The notes below the pieces were generated by a model that worked only from the letters and a program-made list of their open reading frames with translations, was not told the origin of the DNA and did no database searches. Both the position numbers and the translations under genes were made by a program. Below, in pieces: positions 7,792 to 16,289 of a stretch of DNA of 64,000 bases. Source of the stretch: Acinetobacter marinus. Lineage in GTDB: Bacteria; Pseudomonadota; Gammaproteobacteria; Pseudomonadales; Moraxellaceae. The DNA lies in NCBI RefSeq assembly GCF_900096915.1, contig NZ_FMYK01000001.1:62001-126000 (forward strand), read 5' to 3'. Position 1 is the first letter of the stretch. Each line of letters opens with the position of its first letter.

Positions 7792-8685
7792 TTATTTTAA
7801 ATGTTGTAAAAGCTGTAAGACATGTTGCAGGCGGATATGATTTTGATCGGCTTTATAGACCGCAAAAATCGGCGCAATACACGGGGTGTCTGGACTAAAC
7901 GGACGATAGACAATTTGCTTATTCCAAAAATCCTCAATGGCTTTGGGCACGATCGAGAGTCCGATACCCGCTGCAATGAGGTTTAAACTCGAGGTCAGGC
8001 GGGGCGCTTCTTGGACGATACGTGGGCTAAAACCTGCCTGATAGCAACTCGCCATAATATTGTCGAATAAATCCTGTCCCGCTAATCGTCGATACAGCAC
8101 AAAATCGTAACTTTCCAAGTCGGTGAGTTTGATGGCGCTCTGATCGTTTGCCAGCGGATGATTATTTGGCAGGGCAACCACTAAGGGCTCATCCAGCACA
8201 TGTAAATTGGTTAGTTCAAAGCCGATGGGTGCAGGCTTACGTAAAAACACGATATCATTTTTACCATTGATAATCGAGTCGATCAGCGCACTACTGCCAT
8301 CTTCTTCAAGCTGAATCGATACCGCAGGAAAGCGTTCACGAAAGTTTCGCAGTAACATCGGCAAAAAAGAATGCAAACTGACCGAGTTGGTAAAGCCAAT
8401 ATTAAGCTGACCCTCCAGACCTTGCGCAATGTTATGTACCCGTTTGGGAATCGCCTGTGCATGCGCCAAGATGCTCTGCGCCTCTTGATAAAGTGCCTTA
8501 CCAGCCTCGGTCATCTCGACACCACGAGGCAGTCGTTTTAATAATATCGTGTCTAAATCCTGCTCTAGACTTTTGATGATACGGGTGAGCGGTGGCTGTT
8601 TCATGTTCAGGCGAACAGCAGCTCTTGAAATATTACTTTCTTCAACCACAGCAACGAAGGCATTGAGTTTATAAATATCGATCAT
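7792..8685 (-). CDS. LysR-family transcriptional regulator
   Basis: Product of 297 residues with an N-terminal winged helix-turn-helix (SNISRAAVRLNMKQPPLTR, residues about 18-36) and a LysR substrate domain beginning near residue 88 (LNIGFTNSVSLHSFLPMLL). The helix-turn-helix is of the CatM/BenM-like subgroup. I chose the ATG at 8685; two TTG codons precede it (start at 8691) but have no better ribosome-binding site. It is divergent from the split chromate transporter with about 117 bases between, so it probably controls those genes. Effector unknown. Confidence 0.8.
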   Translation of the reverse strand: MIDIYKLNAFVAVVEESNISRAAVRLNMKQPPLTRIIKSLEQDLDTILLKRLPRGVEMTEAGKALYQEAQSILAHAQAIPKRVHNIAQGLEGQLNIGFTNSVSLHSFLPMLLRNFRERFPAVSIQLEEDGSSALIDSIINGKNDIVFLRKPAPIGFELTNLHVLDEPLVVALPNNHPLANDQSAIKLTDLESYDFVLYRRLAGQDLFDNIMASCYQAGFSPRIVQEAPRLTSSLNLIAAGIGLSIVPKAIEDFWNKQIVYRPFSPDTPCIAPIFAVYKADQNHIRLQHVLQLLQHLK

Positions 8686-8802
8686 CAACAATTACCAAAG
8701 GCATTAATCAAAATAAGTATACTTTAAAAGTATGGATGGCATCAAAAATAGCATTTTTCATTATGTCTGTACAGACGCATACTTGTCGCATGTTCCACTC
8801 GG

Positions 8803-9444
8803 ATGCCAACGATCATGTACAGCAAAGCCACACCAGCACCATTAATTGAAACACCGCTTCCAGAGATCAATGAATTGACTACAGCAACATCAACTCAAAC
8901 CATTCATCCAAGCAGCAAACAATTATTTTGGGGCTTTCTGAAACTGGGCATGATGGGCTTCGGTGGGGTATTGCCTTTGGCACATCGCATGATTGTCGAA
9001 GATCGAAAGTGGCTTGATGATGCACAATTTACCGATTTATTAGGGGTGTGTCAGATTCTACCTGGGGGCAATATTATCAATTTGGCAGTTTCTTTGGGTT
9101 ATCAATTTCAAGGTGTGCGTGGCGCAATCAGTAGTATTGTTGGTTTGATTACCGTACCGACCACGATTGTGATTGCCTTGTATGAGCTCTATGCCGAATT
9201 TCAGTCTGTGCCGATGATTAAACATTTAATTGAAGGTCTGGCAGCCGCCGCAGCGGGCTTGCTCTTTGCCATGGCATTTAAGATGTTGCGCCCGATCTAT
9301 AAGCGATATATGACCGTGTTCACCATTGCTATGACTTTTGTCTTTATGCTCTGGGTCAAGATTCCTTTGGCATTGACCTTAATCATTTTAGTGGCGATCA
9401 ACTTTACCGTGTTAAGCCTTCAAAATAAGGAGAAAAAAGCATGA
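8803..9444 (+). CDS. Chromate transporter, N-terminal half (short-chain ChrA)
   Basis: Product of 213 residues. After a non-conserved hydrophilic leader of about 45 residues comes FLKLGMMGFGGVLPLAHR and CQILPGGNIINLAV, the signature of the CHR domain. Several hydrophobic helices follow. Short-chain ChrA proteins come as tandem pairs of single CHR domains that work together to expel chromate. The stop overlaps the next start as ATGA at 9441-9444. An ATG at 8815 is an alternative start. Chromate is inferred from the family; sulfate-like oxyanions are possible. Confidence 0.85.
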   Translation: MPTIMYSKATPAPLIETPLPEINELTTATSTQTIHPSSKQLFWGFLKLGMMGFGGVLPLAHRMIVEDRKWLDDAQFTDLLGVCQILPGGNIINLAVSLGYQFQGVRGAISSIVGLITVPTTIVIALYELYAEFQSVPMIKHLIEGLAAAAAGLLFAMAFKMLRPIYKRYMTVFTIAMTFVFMLWVKIPLALTLIILVAINFTVLSLQNKEKKA

Positions 9445-9956
9445 TTCTTGTCACCTTGGCACTGGTATTTACCCAACTTTCGCTACTGGCTTTTGGTGGT
9501 GGTGCGGCGATTTTACCCGAAATGCAACATCAAGTGGTCGAGGTGCATCATTGGATGAGCGCCTCGGAATTTAGTGCCATGTTTGCCATGGCGCAGGCGG
9601 CGCCCGGTCCAAATATGATGATTGTGCCATTGGTCGGTTGGCACGTGGCGGGGCTCTCAGGCTTGCTGGTGACAATGTTTGCTAAGTTTGTCCCATCTTC
9701 TGTGTTGGCAATTTTTGCTTTACAATTTTGGAATCGCTTTAAAGCACATCCGTGGCGTAGCCGTTTTGAAGAAGCGCTCAAGCCAATTACTGTCGGTCTA
9801 GTTTTGGTCAGTGCTTGGATTATTGCTGACGCATCAGCGCATAATGCATTATTGGTGGGTGTGGTGGTGATATCGACCATTCTCAGTATGTTTAAAAAAG
9901 TTCATCCGCTGTGGGTGATGTTATTTGGTGCGATTGCAGGCGCATGTTTTTTATAA
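9441..9956 (+). CDS. Chromate transporter, C-terminal half (short-chain ChrA)
   Basis: Product of 171 residues, the second single-domain CHR protein. LALVFTQLSLLAFGGGAAIL and AQAAPGPNMMIVPLVGW are the paired conserved motifs of the domain. It is translationally coupled to the first half through a four-base overlap, as expected for subunits that must be made in equal amount. It ends at a strong terminator. Confidence 0.87.
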   Translation: MILVTLALVFTQLSLLAFGGGAAILPEMQHQVVEVHHWMSASEFSAMFAMAQAAPGPNMMIVPLVGWHVAGLSGLLVTMFAKFVPSSVLAIFALQFWNRFKAHPWRSRFEEALKPITVGLVLVSAWIIADASAHNALLVGVVVISTILSMFKKVHPLWVMLFGAIAGACFL

Positions 9957-9989
9957 GATTTCATTTCTCTAAGCAGTGATGAAACTCAG

Positions 9990-10024
9990 CGGATTGACCA
10001 TGATCGGTCAATCCGTTTTTTGTT
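9990..10024 (+). terminator. Rho-independent terminator of chrA pair
   Basis: A 10-bp perfect stem, CGGATTGACC with GGTCAATCCG, has a 6-base loop and is followed by a T-rich run. Confidence 0.88.
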
Positions 10025-10062
10025 TGAGTTCAATAAGATGACATGCGTTAGTTTTATTGGCT

Positions 10063-10605
10063 TTATTCTGCGACGAGTTTGCCTTTCGATTTGGTCGCTG
10101 CTTGACGCAGTTCGGTATCAAAGCCTTTCATGGATTCAGTCAGTTCAGGCATGATTTTGAACATGGCATTTTGCCCGACAGTCATACTTTGTTGCATGAT
10201 GATCGGCATTTTTTCAATGGTTTTTTTGCCCAGTGGGGTTTTATAAAATTCAATCAACGCATTAATGTCCGCTTGATCAAAACTGCCTTGATAAATCTTG
10301 ATTAATTCTGGTTCTAGATCTGACCATTTTAACGCCTTGCTCATTGTCGTCGTCAATTTCTTAGAATATTTATCCACGACTTTGATTTGTTCAGGATTGA
10401 GCGGTTCGCCTTGTTGCGCTTGCGCACTTTGAATAGATTGGGAAAACACACTTTCCATCTGCGCATTCATCTGATCCATCATTTGCTCAGAATTGGTGAC
10501 TTTTAATAATTCTTTGACTGATGCATCCGTTGCAGGTGCTGCCATAACATACATTGGCGTCAACATGCTGAGGCTGAGTGCGGCAGAAATCATTAATTTT
10601 TTCAT
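10063..10605 (-). CDS. DUF2059 domain-containing exported protein
   Basis: Product of 180 residues with a typical signal peptide, MKKLMISAALSLSMLTPMYV, and a likely cleavage after MAA-AP. The mature part is alpha-helical and has the DUF2059 pattern: a repeated M/Q-rich N-terminal helix, then YQGSFDQADINALIEFYKTPLGKK, named here only by its position near residues 113-136. The domain is common in proteobacterial periplasmic proteins of unknown role. It is monocistronic and faces the chromate genes head to head at its 3' end. Confidence 0.82.
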   Translation of the reverse strand: MKKLMISAALSLSMLTPMYVMAAPATDASVKELLKVTNSEQMMDQMNAQMESVFSQSIQSAQAQQGEPLNPEQIKVVDKYSKKLTTTMSKALKWSDLEPELIKIYQGSFDQADINALIEFYKTPLGKKTIEKMPIIMQQSMTVGQNAMFKIMPELTESMKGFDTELRQAATKSKGKLVAE

Positions 10606-10962
10606 AAGTTTACTCTAAATATCGTGATGGAATAAAACAGCGCTAAGGAAATGTCGTATTAAAAAATCGTCGCCAAATCCACAGATAAAATAAGCCAAGA
10701 GATACAAAAGTACAATGCCGAAATATCATCAAATCTCCACATGTTCGTAGTGGCAAGGATGAAATTGCACAATCGGCTGTAAAATTGCCAATACATTTGA
10801 TGGGCTTAGTACATTGTTATTTCGATATATTGTGATGAATGCCAAGAAAAGTACGCGCAAAGATGCTGTTGTTTTAATGTTGCTTATGATAATATTTATC
10901 ATTAACAAATAGGATTATTTATTAATTTTGTTTTTTTGCAACCGATCGATGTGACTTCTCCC
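10606..10962. other. Intergenic region before the PepSY operon
   Basis: About 350 bases separate two divergent units. The half nearest the PepSY operon contains a Fur-box-like palindrome at 10886-10902. In the rest I see no gene, RNA or clear repeat. Confidence 0.6.
10886..10902. promoter_or_regulatory. Fur box
   Basis: ATGATAATATTTATCAT is a perfect 7-3-7 palindrome. Read as the 7-1-7 Fur core (TGATAAT-A-TTTATCA) it differs from the consensus TGATAAT-N-ATTATCA at one position. It lies about 75 bases before the first gene of a membrane operon of a type usually linked to siderophore uptake, so iron-Fur repression is the likely control. Confidence 0.75.
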
Positions 10963-11334
10963 ATGACCACACCCAATATGACTGTTGAGCACGATATAAA
11001 AGCAACACCATCCAAGCCAGTGAAGGCTCAGAAAACCAGCAAAGTAAAACCAAAACCAGAAGGGTTAACCAAATACCGCTGGATGATCTTTGGGCGTTTT
11101 GTACTTGCGATTTTCGGCGGTTATGCGTTTTCAGCGTTGTTATCGATGTGTATTGCCAATGCCTTTCCTGAGATGCGTGCTAGTGCGGTGCTTAGCGCAA
11201 CCATGCTTTCTTTCGTGGTGCATTGTGCGGTGTTTATCTGGGTGTTTTTGGTCAATTCGACCATCAAAGCATGGCTCGGTGTGTTAATCCCATGCGTAGT
11301 ATTTTTTCTATTGAATCTGTGGTTGAAGGGTTAA
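10963..11334 (+). CDS. Small membrane protein of iron-uptake operon (DUF3649-like)
   Basis: About 123 residues. A basic, proline-rich cytosolic N-terminus is followed by hydrophobic segments around RFVLAIFGGYAFSALLSM, a second helix, and a third near the C-terminus (PCVVFFLLNLWLKG). The pattern matches small proteins, annotated DUF3649 or iron uptake protein, that sit next to PepSY and DUF3325 genes in gammaproteobacteria. No clear ribosome-binding site decides the start: TTG 10936, ATG 10963 and ATG 10978 are all possible; I chose the first ATG. It is 3 bases from the next gene. Confidence 0.65.
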   Translation: MTTPNMTVEHDIKATPSKPVKAQKTSKVKPKPEGLTKYRWMIFGRFVLAIFGGYAFSALLSMCIANAFPEMRASAVLSATMLSFVVHCAVFIWVFLVNSTIKAWLGVLIPCVVFFLLNLWLKG

Positions 11335-11337
11335 GTC

Positions 11338-13296
11338 ATGCGTGTAGATGCAAAAGTCGAGGGTCCTCGTCAGTCGATGTCATGGCTTCACACTTGGATT
11401 AGTATTCTATTGGGGTGGTTGCTGTATGTGGTGTTCTTCACAGGCACGTTGAGCTTTTTTCAAAATGAAATCAGCGTGTGGATGAAGCCTGAACTACATC
11501 AATCTTTAACGAATCAAAGCCAACAACAGCAATTACATACCGCTTTGACCGTGCTTAATCAAAAAGAGCCAAACGCAGGCAGTTGGAATATTCGCTTACC
11601 GAGTGATCGCAGTACCACCATTGATGTATCGGCACGTGCCGTCGGGGAAAATCCACGTGGTCGCCGTGGTGGCAATCAAATGGTACTCGATAGTGCCACA
11701 GGTCAGATCATCGAAGCTCGGGAAACACGTGGCGGAGGATTTTTATATCGTTTCCATTTTGAGCTGTACGGTATGCCACGGATTTGGGGACGTTGGATCG
11801 TTGGTGTGGCGACGTTATTTATGTTTGTGGCGATCATCAGTGGCATTATCACGCATAAGAAAATTTTTAAGGATTTCTTTACTTTCCGTCCTGGTAAAGG
11901 GCAACGCTCATGGCTGGATGCGCATAATGCGACGGCAGTGTTTGCTTTACCTTTTCATATCATGATTACTTTTAGTGGTTTGTTATTGCTGATGTATATG
12001 TTTATGCCGTGGGCGATGAATTCGGCATATCAAGGTGGACGAGACGAGTTTTTCCGTGAGCTGAATCCTGAACGATTCCAAAATCAACAGCAACAGAACC
12101 AACCGCAACTAAATCAGCAACAAAACCAGCAACAAAACCAGCAACAAGGAGAACGACAAGCAGGGCAACAGCAACGAGCTGAAAATCATCAAGCTGGTGA
12201 AAATCCACAGCGCAGAAATGCTGAACAGCAAGGTCGTGGAGAACAGGCGCAAAGTCGTCAAAATGGCAATCGTGGTGAAGAAAATCAGGCACGAGTTAAT
12301 CAGAACGCAACACATCAAAACGCTGAAAATCGTAACTCGGAAAATAGAGGCGAACGTGGTCAGGGTGAGGGTGATCGTGGCGAGCGAGAAGAAGCTCCTG
12401 CATTTCCTCCTGCGCCAATGGCTGATCTGTCTGTGATGTTGCAGTATGCACAATCCCAGTGGAAAGATAATCCAGTATCCAACATTACCGTGGTCAATCC
12501 AAATACCACGGCGAGCGAGGTCGAATTCCGTGCCACACATAGCGATAGTTTACTCGATCGAAATAGCACGCCAACTTTGAAGTTCAATGGCGTAACAGGT
12601 GAGCTCCTACCTGCGGAAGCGGCGACACCAAGCCTTGCGCCGTCGAAAGTTTATACCTTACTCACTTGGCTACATATGGCTCGTGGTGTCGATACGGCAA
12701 TGCGCTGGCTATTGTTCCTGTCAGGTGTGATCGGTACCATGATGGTGGCGACTGGTCTGGTGTTGTGGGTCGTGAAACGCACGCCAAATATTCAAAAGCT
12801 CGGCTATACGCCATTCGGGCATCGTGTGGTCGAAGTGTTGAATATTGCTTCGATCATCGGCTTACCGATTGCCTGTGCAGGTTACTTTTGGGCGAATCGC
12901 TTTATCCCTGCGCAGATGGCGGATCGTACAGATTGGGAGATTCGCACCTTCCTGATCGTATGGCTATTGACTTTGATCTATGCCATGTTGCGTAAACATC
13001 GTCAGGCTTGGCTAGAGCTATTGGCATTGGCGACGGCGATGTATTTATTCACGCCGATCATCAACTTGGCGACAGGTGGTCGTGCGCTGTGGAGCAGTAT
13101 CTATCATGGGCAATGGGTGGTGGCAAGCTTTGACATTGTTTGTTTGATTTTGGCGGCGATCTTTGCCTATAGCTACTACAAGCTGAAACGCTATCAATCC
13201 ACACCACCCAAAAAGAAAGCCGTGAAAGCGACTTCTAAAACAGATAAAACCGTGACATCAAATGATGCTTCAACCGCAGAGGAGCAGAGCGCATGA
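11338..13296 (+). CDS. PepSY-associated TM domain protein with Q/N-rich insert
   Basis: Product of 652 residues. An N-terminal helix (SWLHTWISILLGWLLYVVFF) opens the PepSY-associated transmembrane module, followed by a periplasmic region, more helices (GRWIVGVATLFMFVAIISGI; FHIMITFSGLLLLMYMFM) and a C-terminal helix cluster. This family (PiuB-like) is linked to siderophore-iron reduction or release at the inner membrane. Residues about 246-354 form an unusual low-complexity insert rich in Q, N, E, G and R lying between membrane segments in the predicted periplasmic part. The gene overlaps its downstream neighbour by four bases and sits behind a Fur box. Confidence 0.85.
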   Translation: MRVDAKVEGPRQSMSWLHTWISILLGWLLYVVFFTGTLSFFQNEISVWMKPELHQSLTNQSQQQQLHTALTVLNQKEPNAGSWNIRLPSDRSTTIDVSARAVGENPRGRRGGNQMVLDSATGQIIEARETRGGGFLYRFHFELYGMPRIWGRWIVGVATLFMFVAIISGIITHKKIFKDFFTFRPGKGQRSWLDAHNATAVFALPFHIMITFSGLLLLMYMFMPWAMNSAYQGGRDEFFRELNPERFQNQQQQNQPQLNQQQNQQQNQQQGERQAGQQQRAENHQAGENPQRRNAEQQGRGEQAQSRQNGNRGEENQARVNQNATHQNAENRNSENRGERGQGEGDRGEREEAPAFPPAPMADLSVMLQYAQSQWKDNPVSNITVVNPNTTASEVEFRATHSDSLLDRNSTPTLKFNGVTGELLPAEAATPSLAPSKVYTLLTWLHMARGVDTAMRWLLFLSGVIGTMMVATGLVLWVVKRTPNIQKLGYTPFGHRVVEVLNIASIIGLPIACAGYFWANRFIPAQMADRTDWEIRTFLIVWLLTLIYAMLRKHRQAWLELLALATAMYLFTPIINLATGGRALWSSIYHGQWVVASFDIVCLILAAIFAYSYYKLKRYQSTPPKKKAVKATSKTDKTVTSNDASTAEEQSA

Positions 13297-13628
13297 GTGC
13301 ATGGTTATTGATTTGTGTGTCGGTATTTGCGTTTAGCTGTCTGGCGTGCAGTATGCAGAAGCATCAGCGTGATATTTTCACTGCGAAAATCTCTGATAAG
13401 CAGAGTAGACTCTTTCAGGTTGTGGGTTGGTTATTACTTGGCTTAACGGCTGTTGTAGCGATCTTTTGGAAAGGCGCATCTATTGGACTGTCCGAATGGA
13501 TGGGTTGTCTGACCTTCTCAGCGTTAATGGTTGGGCTGTGTATGACTTACTTCCCAAAGAAAATTAAATGGTTAAATGTGGTTGTGGGCGGTTTGTTTGG
13601 GGTTTTCCTGGTTGTTAGTTTCGTCTAG
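13293..13628 (+). CDS. DUF3325-family small membrane protein
   Basis: Product of 111 residues with three to four hydrophobic helices and the short conserved MQKHQRDIF region typical of DUF3325 proteins. It overlaps the PepSY gene stop by ATGA, so it belongs to the same Fur-linked operon. Its molecular role is unknown; family members travel with PepSY proteins and TonB-dependent siderophore receptors. Confidence 0.78.
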   Translation: MSAWLLICVSVFAFSCLACSMQKHQRDIFTAKISDKQSRLFQVVGWLLLGLTAVVAIFWKGASIGLSEWMGCLTFSALMVGLCMTYFPKKIKWLNVVVGGLFGVFLVVSFV

Positions 13629-13644
13629 GGTAGAACGAAATAGT

Positions 13645-14613
13645 CTATTGATTCTTTTTTCCAAAGAATCTTTTTAAGCTGCTTATGAGCTTATTAAGAG
13701 CAGTTGTTTTCGGTTTTGCTGAGTCGGAGAAACTAGCACTAAATTGAACATTTCCATACTCTTGTTCAATTTTGTCCGCCATTTCATAAGGATTAAAATC
13801 ATTATTTTGTCGCACCATTTCTTCAAATTGAGTTTTAACATCATGAACTGATAGCTCTAAATTAGCGGTATCCAAGCCTGCAATGCGGAGAATTTCTATA
13901 TAACCAAAATCCGAACTCACTATTTCATAATCGCTCCAAAGCTCTTTACAAGATTTTAATACATCTGAGTTATTTTCATTGATGAAAACCTTTTTATGAT
14001 CAATATCAATCAATACACTTTCATAAGTCCCATCTTCGCCTTCTTTAAGAAGTTCATAGCTTTTTTTATTTTGGATTAATGTAATAACTTTTTGACCATA
14101 ACTAAGAATGCTTTCATAAGGTATACTTCCAGTTCTAGTTACGAAAAGAGATGCATTTTCTTTTATAATAATAGTAGTGCTTATCCACTCATTCACATGA
14201 TCTGAAATAATTTGTTCTGTTGATGGTATATTTATCGGATAAATTTTTTGTTTTGACATGTAATCAATATCGAGTATTTTTTCCACATCATACATTCTGT
14301 TTTTTAATATATTTATGTTCCATCCTTTCCATTTTAAAACTAACTGCTTTAAATAATAGTCAATTACAGAATATTCTCTTGAATACTCAAGAGTCCAAAA
14401 TGACAATTCTTTGTTATCTTTATCAATAATCACACATCCTTCTATCCAATTATTTTCCATTATTTCATCAACAATTGTGCAATTATTAACAAAATCTAAA
14501 AATATTTTTTCTCCAAGATACAAATCCTTGGCTATACAGTTTGCTCTCCAATGGTTGTAGTGAATAGTAATTTTATTTTTGTCTAAGACAATATAGTTAG
14601 CTCTTTGTCCCAT
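13645..14613 (-). CDS. AT-rich hypothetical protein, possibly transferred
   Basis: Product of 322 residues that I do not recognise by function. It begins MGQRANYIVLDKNKITIHYN and is rich in I, N, K and acidic residues, with no signal peptide and no membrane helix. The C-terminus turns basic (RFFGKKNQ). Base composition is clearly more AT-rich than both neighbours, with long stretches of T/A third positions, which suggests horizontal acquisition. It converges with DUF3325 and precedes lpxB on the same strand. The start ATG follows AAAGGTAG. Proteins starting MGQRANYI occur as orphans in bacteria; any role as an immunity or accessory protein is speculation. Confidence 0.75.
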   Translation of the reverse strand: MGQRANYIVLDKNKITIHYNHWRANCIAKDLYLGEKIFLDFVNNCTIVDEIMENNWIEGCVIIDKDNKELSFWTLEYSREYSVIDYYLKQLVLKWKGWNINILKNRMYDVEKILDIDYMSKQKIYPINIPSTEQIISDHVNEWISTTIIIKENASLFVTRTGSIPYESILSYGQKVITLIQNKKSYELLKEGEDGTYESVLIDIDHKKVFINENNSDVLKSCKELWSDYEIVSSDFGYIEILRIAGLDTANLELSVHDVKTQFEEMVRQNNDFNPYEMADKIEQEYGNVQFSASFSDSAKPKTTALNKLISSLKRFFGKKNQ

Positions 14614-14671
14614 TTTATTCTACCTTTTTAAGTTATTATTGCTGAATTACATTTTTAACGTGCGAAAACAC

Positions 14672-15919
14672 TTAATGTTTATTAAATGAACTTAGACCAA
14701 ACTCCCCAATAATCGCCTTAGCAGGATCTTGGATCGAATCATCAGAAGTCAGCAAACGATGCAACGCCAACAGCTCCTGTATTTGCTCATCGCCTTTAGC
14801 CGTCGTCAACAACTGCTGTAACTCCTGATAAATATTCTTCGCAGTCGCATCCGACTGAATCAACTCTTTCACCAACGCCTTTTTCGCAATGATATTCGGC
14901 AGGGAATAGTGCGGAATCTTAACCATCATTGATGCAATAAAATACGTCAGCCAGTGCAACTTATACACCACCACCATCGGCTTATGCAGTAGCAACGCCT
15001 CCAAAGTCGCCGTCCCCGATGCCAACACGATCGCATCACTTGCCGACATCACCAAACGCCCAATATTGGACTCGCTACTTTGATTATCAATCACCGTGAT
15101 TTTGTCTTGTATCGCTGTTGCTTGGTTCGCCAAAAGTTCATGAATCTGCTTGGCACGATTGGCATTGATCGCAGGGATTAAATAATGAAAATCTGTGCTT
15201 GAGTTTGCAGTGTTGTTATTTTGCTGTTGCATCAATGCCACACTATCAAGCATCACGGGCAGTAAGCGTTCAATTTCCCCTGAGCGACTTCCCGGCAAGA
15301 GTGCAATGTATCGCTGTTGCGGATCGAGGTCGAGCTGTTGCTTGGCGGCTAGCGTGTCGGTTTCAAGCGGTAAAGACTTTGCCAATGGATGTCCAACAAA
15401 CACCGCAGGCACGTCATATTTCTGATAGAAATCTACTTCAAAGGGAAATAAACACAACACCAAATCGCAAGCATATTTGATATTAAAGACACGCTTCTGA
15501 CGCCACGCCCACACCGACGGACTGACATAATGTACGGTTTTGGTGGGCAGTTTTAAATCTTTGATGGATTTGGCAACCCGTAAATTAAAATCAGGCGCAT
15601 CAATCCCAATAAATAAATCAATTGGTTTTTCTTGCCAATGTGCGAGCAAGCCGTCACGCACCGCAAACAGTTCTTTGAGATGTTTTAACACTTCGACCAA
15701 GCCCATCACCGACAGCGTATCCATCGGATAGAGACTATTGAAGCCTTCGGCAATCATTTGCGGTCCGCCAATGCCTTCAAATTCAGCGTCGATGCCTTGC
15801 GCTTTAAAGCTACGAATTAATGCTGCGCCAAGCGTATCTCCAGACACTTCACCGACGACGATACCGATTCTGAGTGGTTTCGATGGATTGGAATCTGACA
15901 CGCTGATCTCGCTTGGCAT
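14672..15919 (-). CDS. lpxB: Lipid-A-disaccharide synthase
   Basis: Product of 415 residues (E. coli LpxB has 382; the extra is mostly a short N-terminal extension and an inserted glutamine/asparagine stretch). The N-terminal IGIVVGEVSGDTLGAALI and the C-terminal SGTATLEALLLHKPMVVVYK are the family hallmarks. It joins UDP-2,3-diacylglucosamine and lipid X to make the disaccharide of lipid A at the inner membrane. It is isolated here from the usual lpxD-fabZ-lpxA cluster. Confidence 0.95.
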   Translation of the reverse strand: MPSEISVSDSNPSKPLRIGIVVGEVSGDTLGAALIRSFKAQGIDAEFEGIGGPQMIAEGFNSLYPMDTLSVMGLVEVLKHLKELFAVRDGLLAHWQEKPIDLFIGIDAPDFNLRVAKSIKDLKLPTKTVHYVSPSVWAWRQKRVFNIKYACDLVLCLFPFEVDFYQKYDVPAVFVGHPLAKSLPLETDTLAAKQQLDLDPQQRYIALLPGSRSGEIERLLPVMLDSVALMQQQNNNTANSSTDFHYLIPAINANRAKQIHELLANQATAIQDKITVIDNQSSESNIGRLVMSASDAIVLASGTATLEALLLHKPMVVVYKLHWLTYFIASMMVKIPHYSLPNIIAKKALVKELIQSDATAKNIYQELQQLLTTAKGDEQIQELLALHRLLTSDDSIQDPAKAIIGEFGLSSFNKH

Positions 15920-16289
15920 ATAAAGGTTGAATCACGGCATCTTAGCATGTTGATAACACAAATAATATTCTGATGCGATGTCGGAAATTCTGAAATATTT
16001 TGTTGAGAAGTTGCACAAATCTAGAGCATTAGCTCTGAAATTTTGGTGAATTTCAGCCAATTCTGGGGTGAGGAGTGTTTTTACGGTAAAAATGGGTTAT
16101 GTTTGATCGGTTATCTCTTTATTTTTTTTCATTATTTTTGAATATTCATGTTGTAAGGTACGACATGGCGTGAATATTGTTTGCTGTTTTAGGTACTGTA
16201 ATTTTCATCGCACAAAGCTGACGTTCGCCGATGTTGCTAGGTCAGTTACCGTTGTGTGTGAGTGATGTATAAATAGAGCTGGAGGGCGC
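15920..16289. other. Intergenic region between lpxB and mtlD with several hairpins
   Basis: No gene seen. It holds a CTGAAATT/AATTTCAG stem (16035-16056, 6-base loop) directly next to AGAGC-ATTA-GCTCT (16023-16036), and farther on a CATGTTGT/ACGACATG stem (16147-16167, one G-T pair) flanked by two direct TGAATATT repeats at 16139-16146 and 16171-16178, 32 bases apart. The last group is about 110-150 bases before the mtlD ATG and may be a regulator site. Confidence 0.5.

Noticed and set aside
12002..12540. Long minus-strand frames opposite the PepSY protein
   Set aside because: They are created by the Q/N-rich repeat codons on the other strand, give low-complexity hydrophobic peptides and have no ribosome-binding site.
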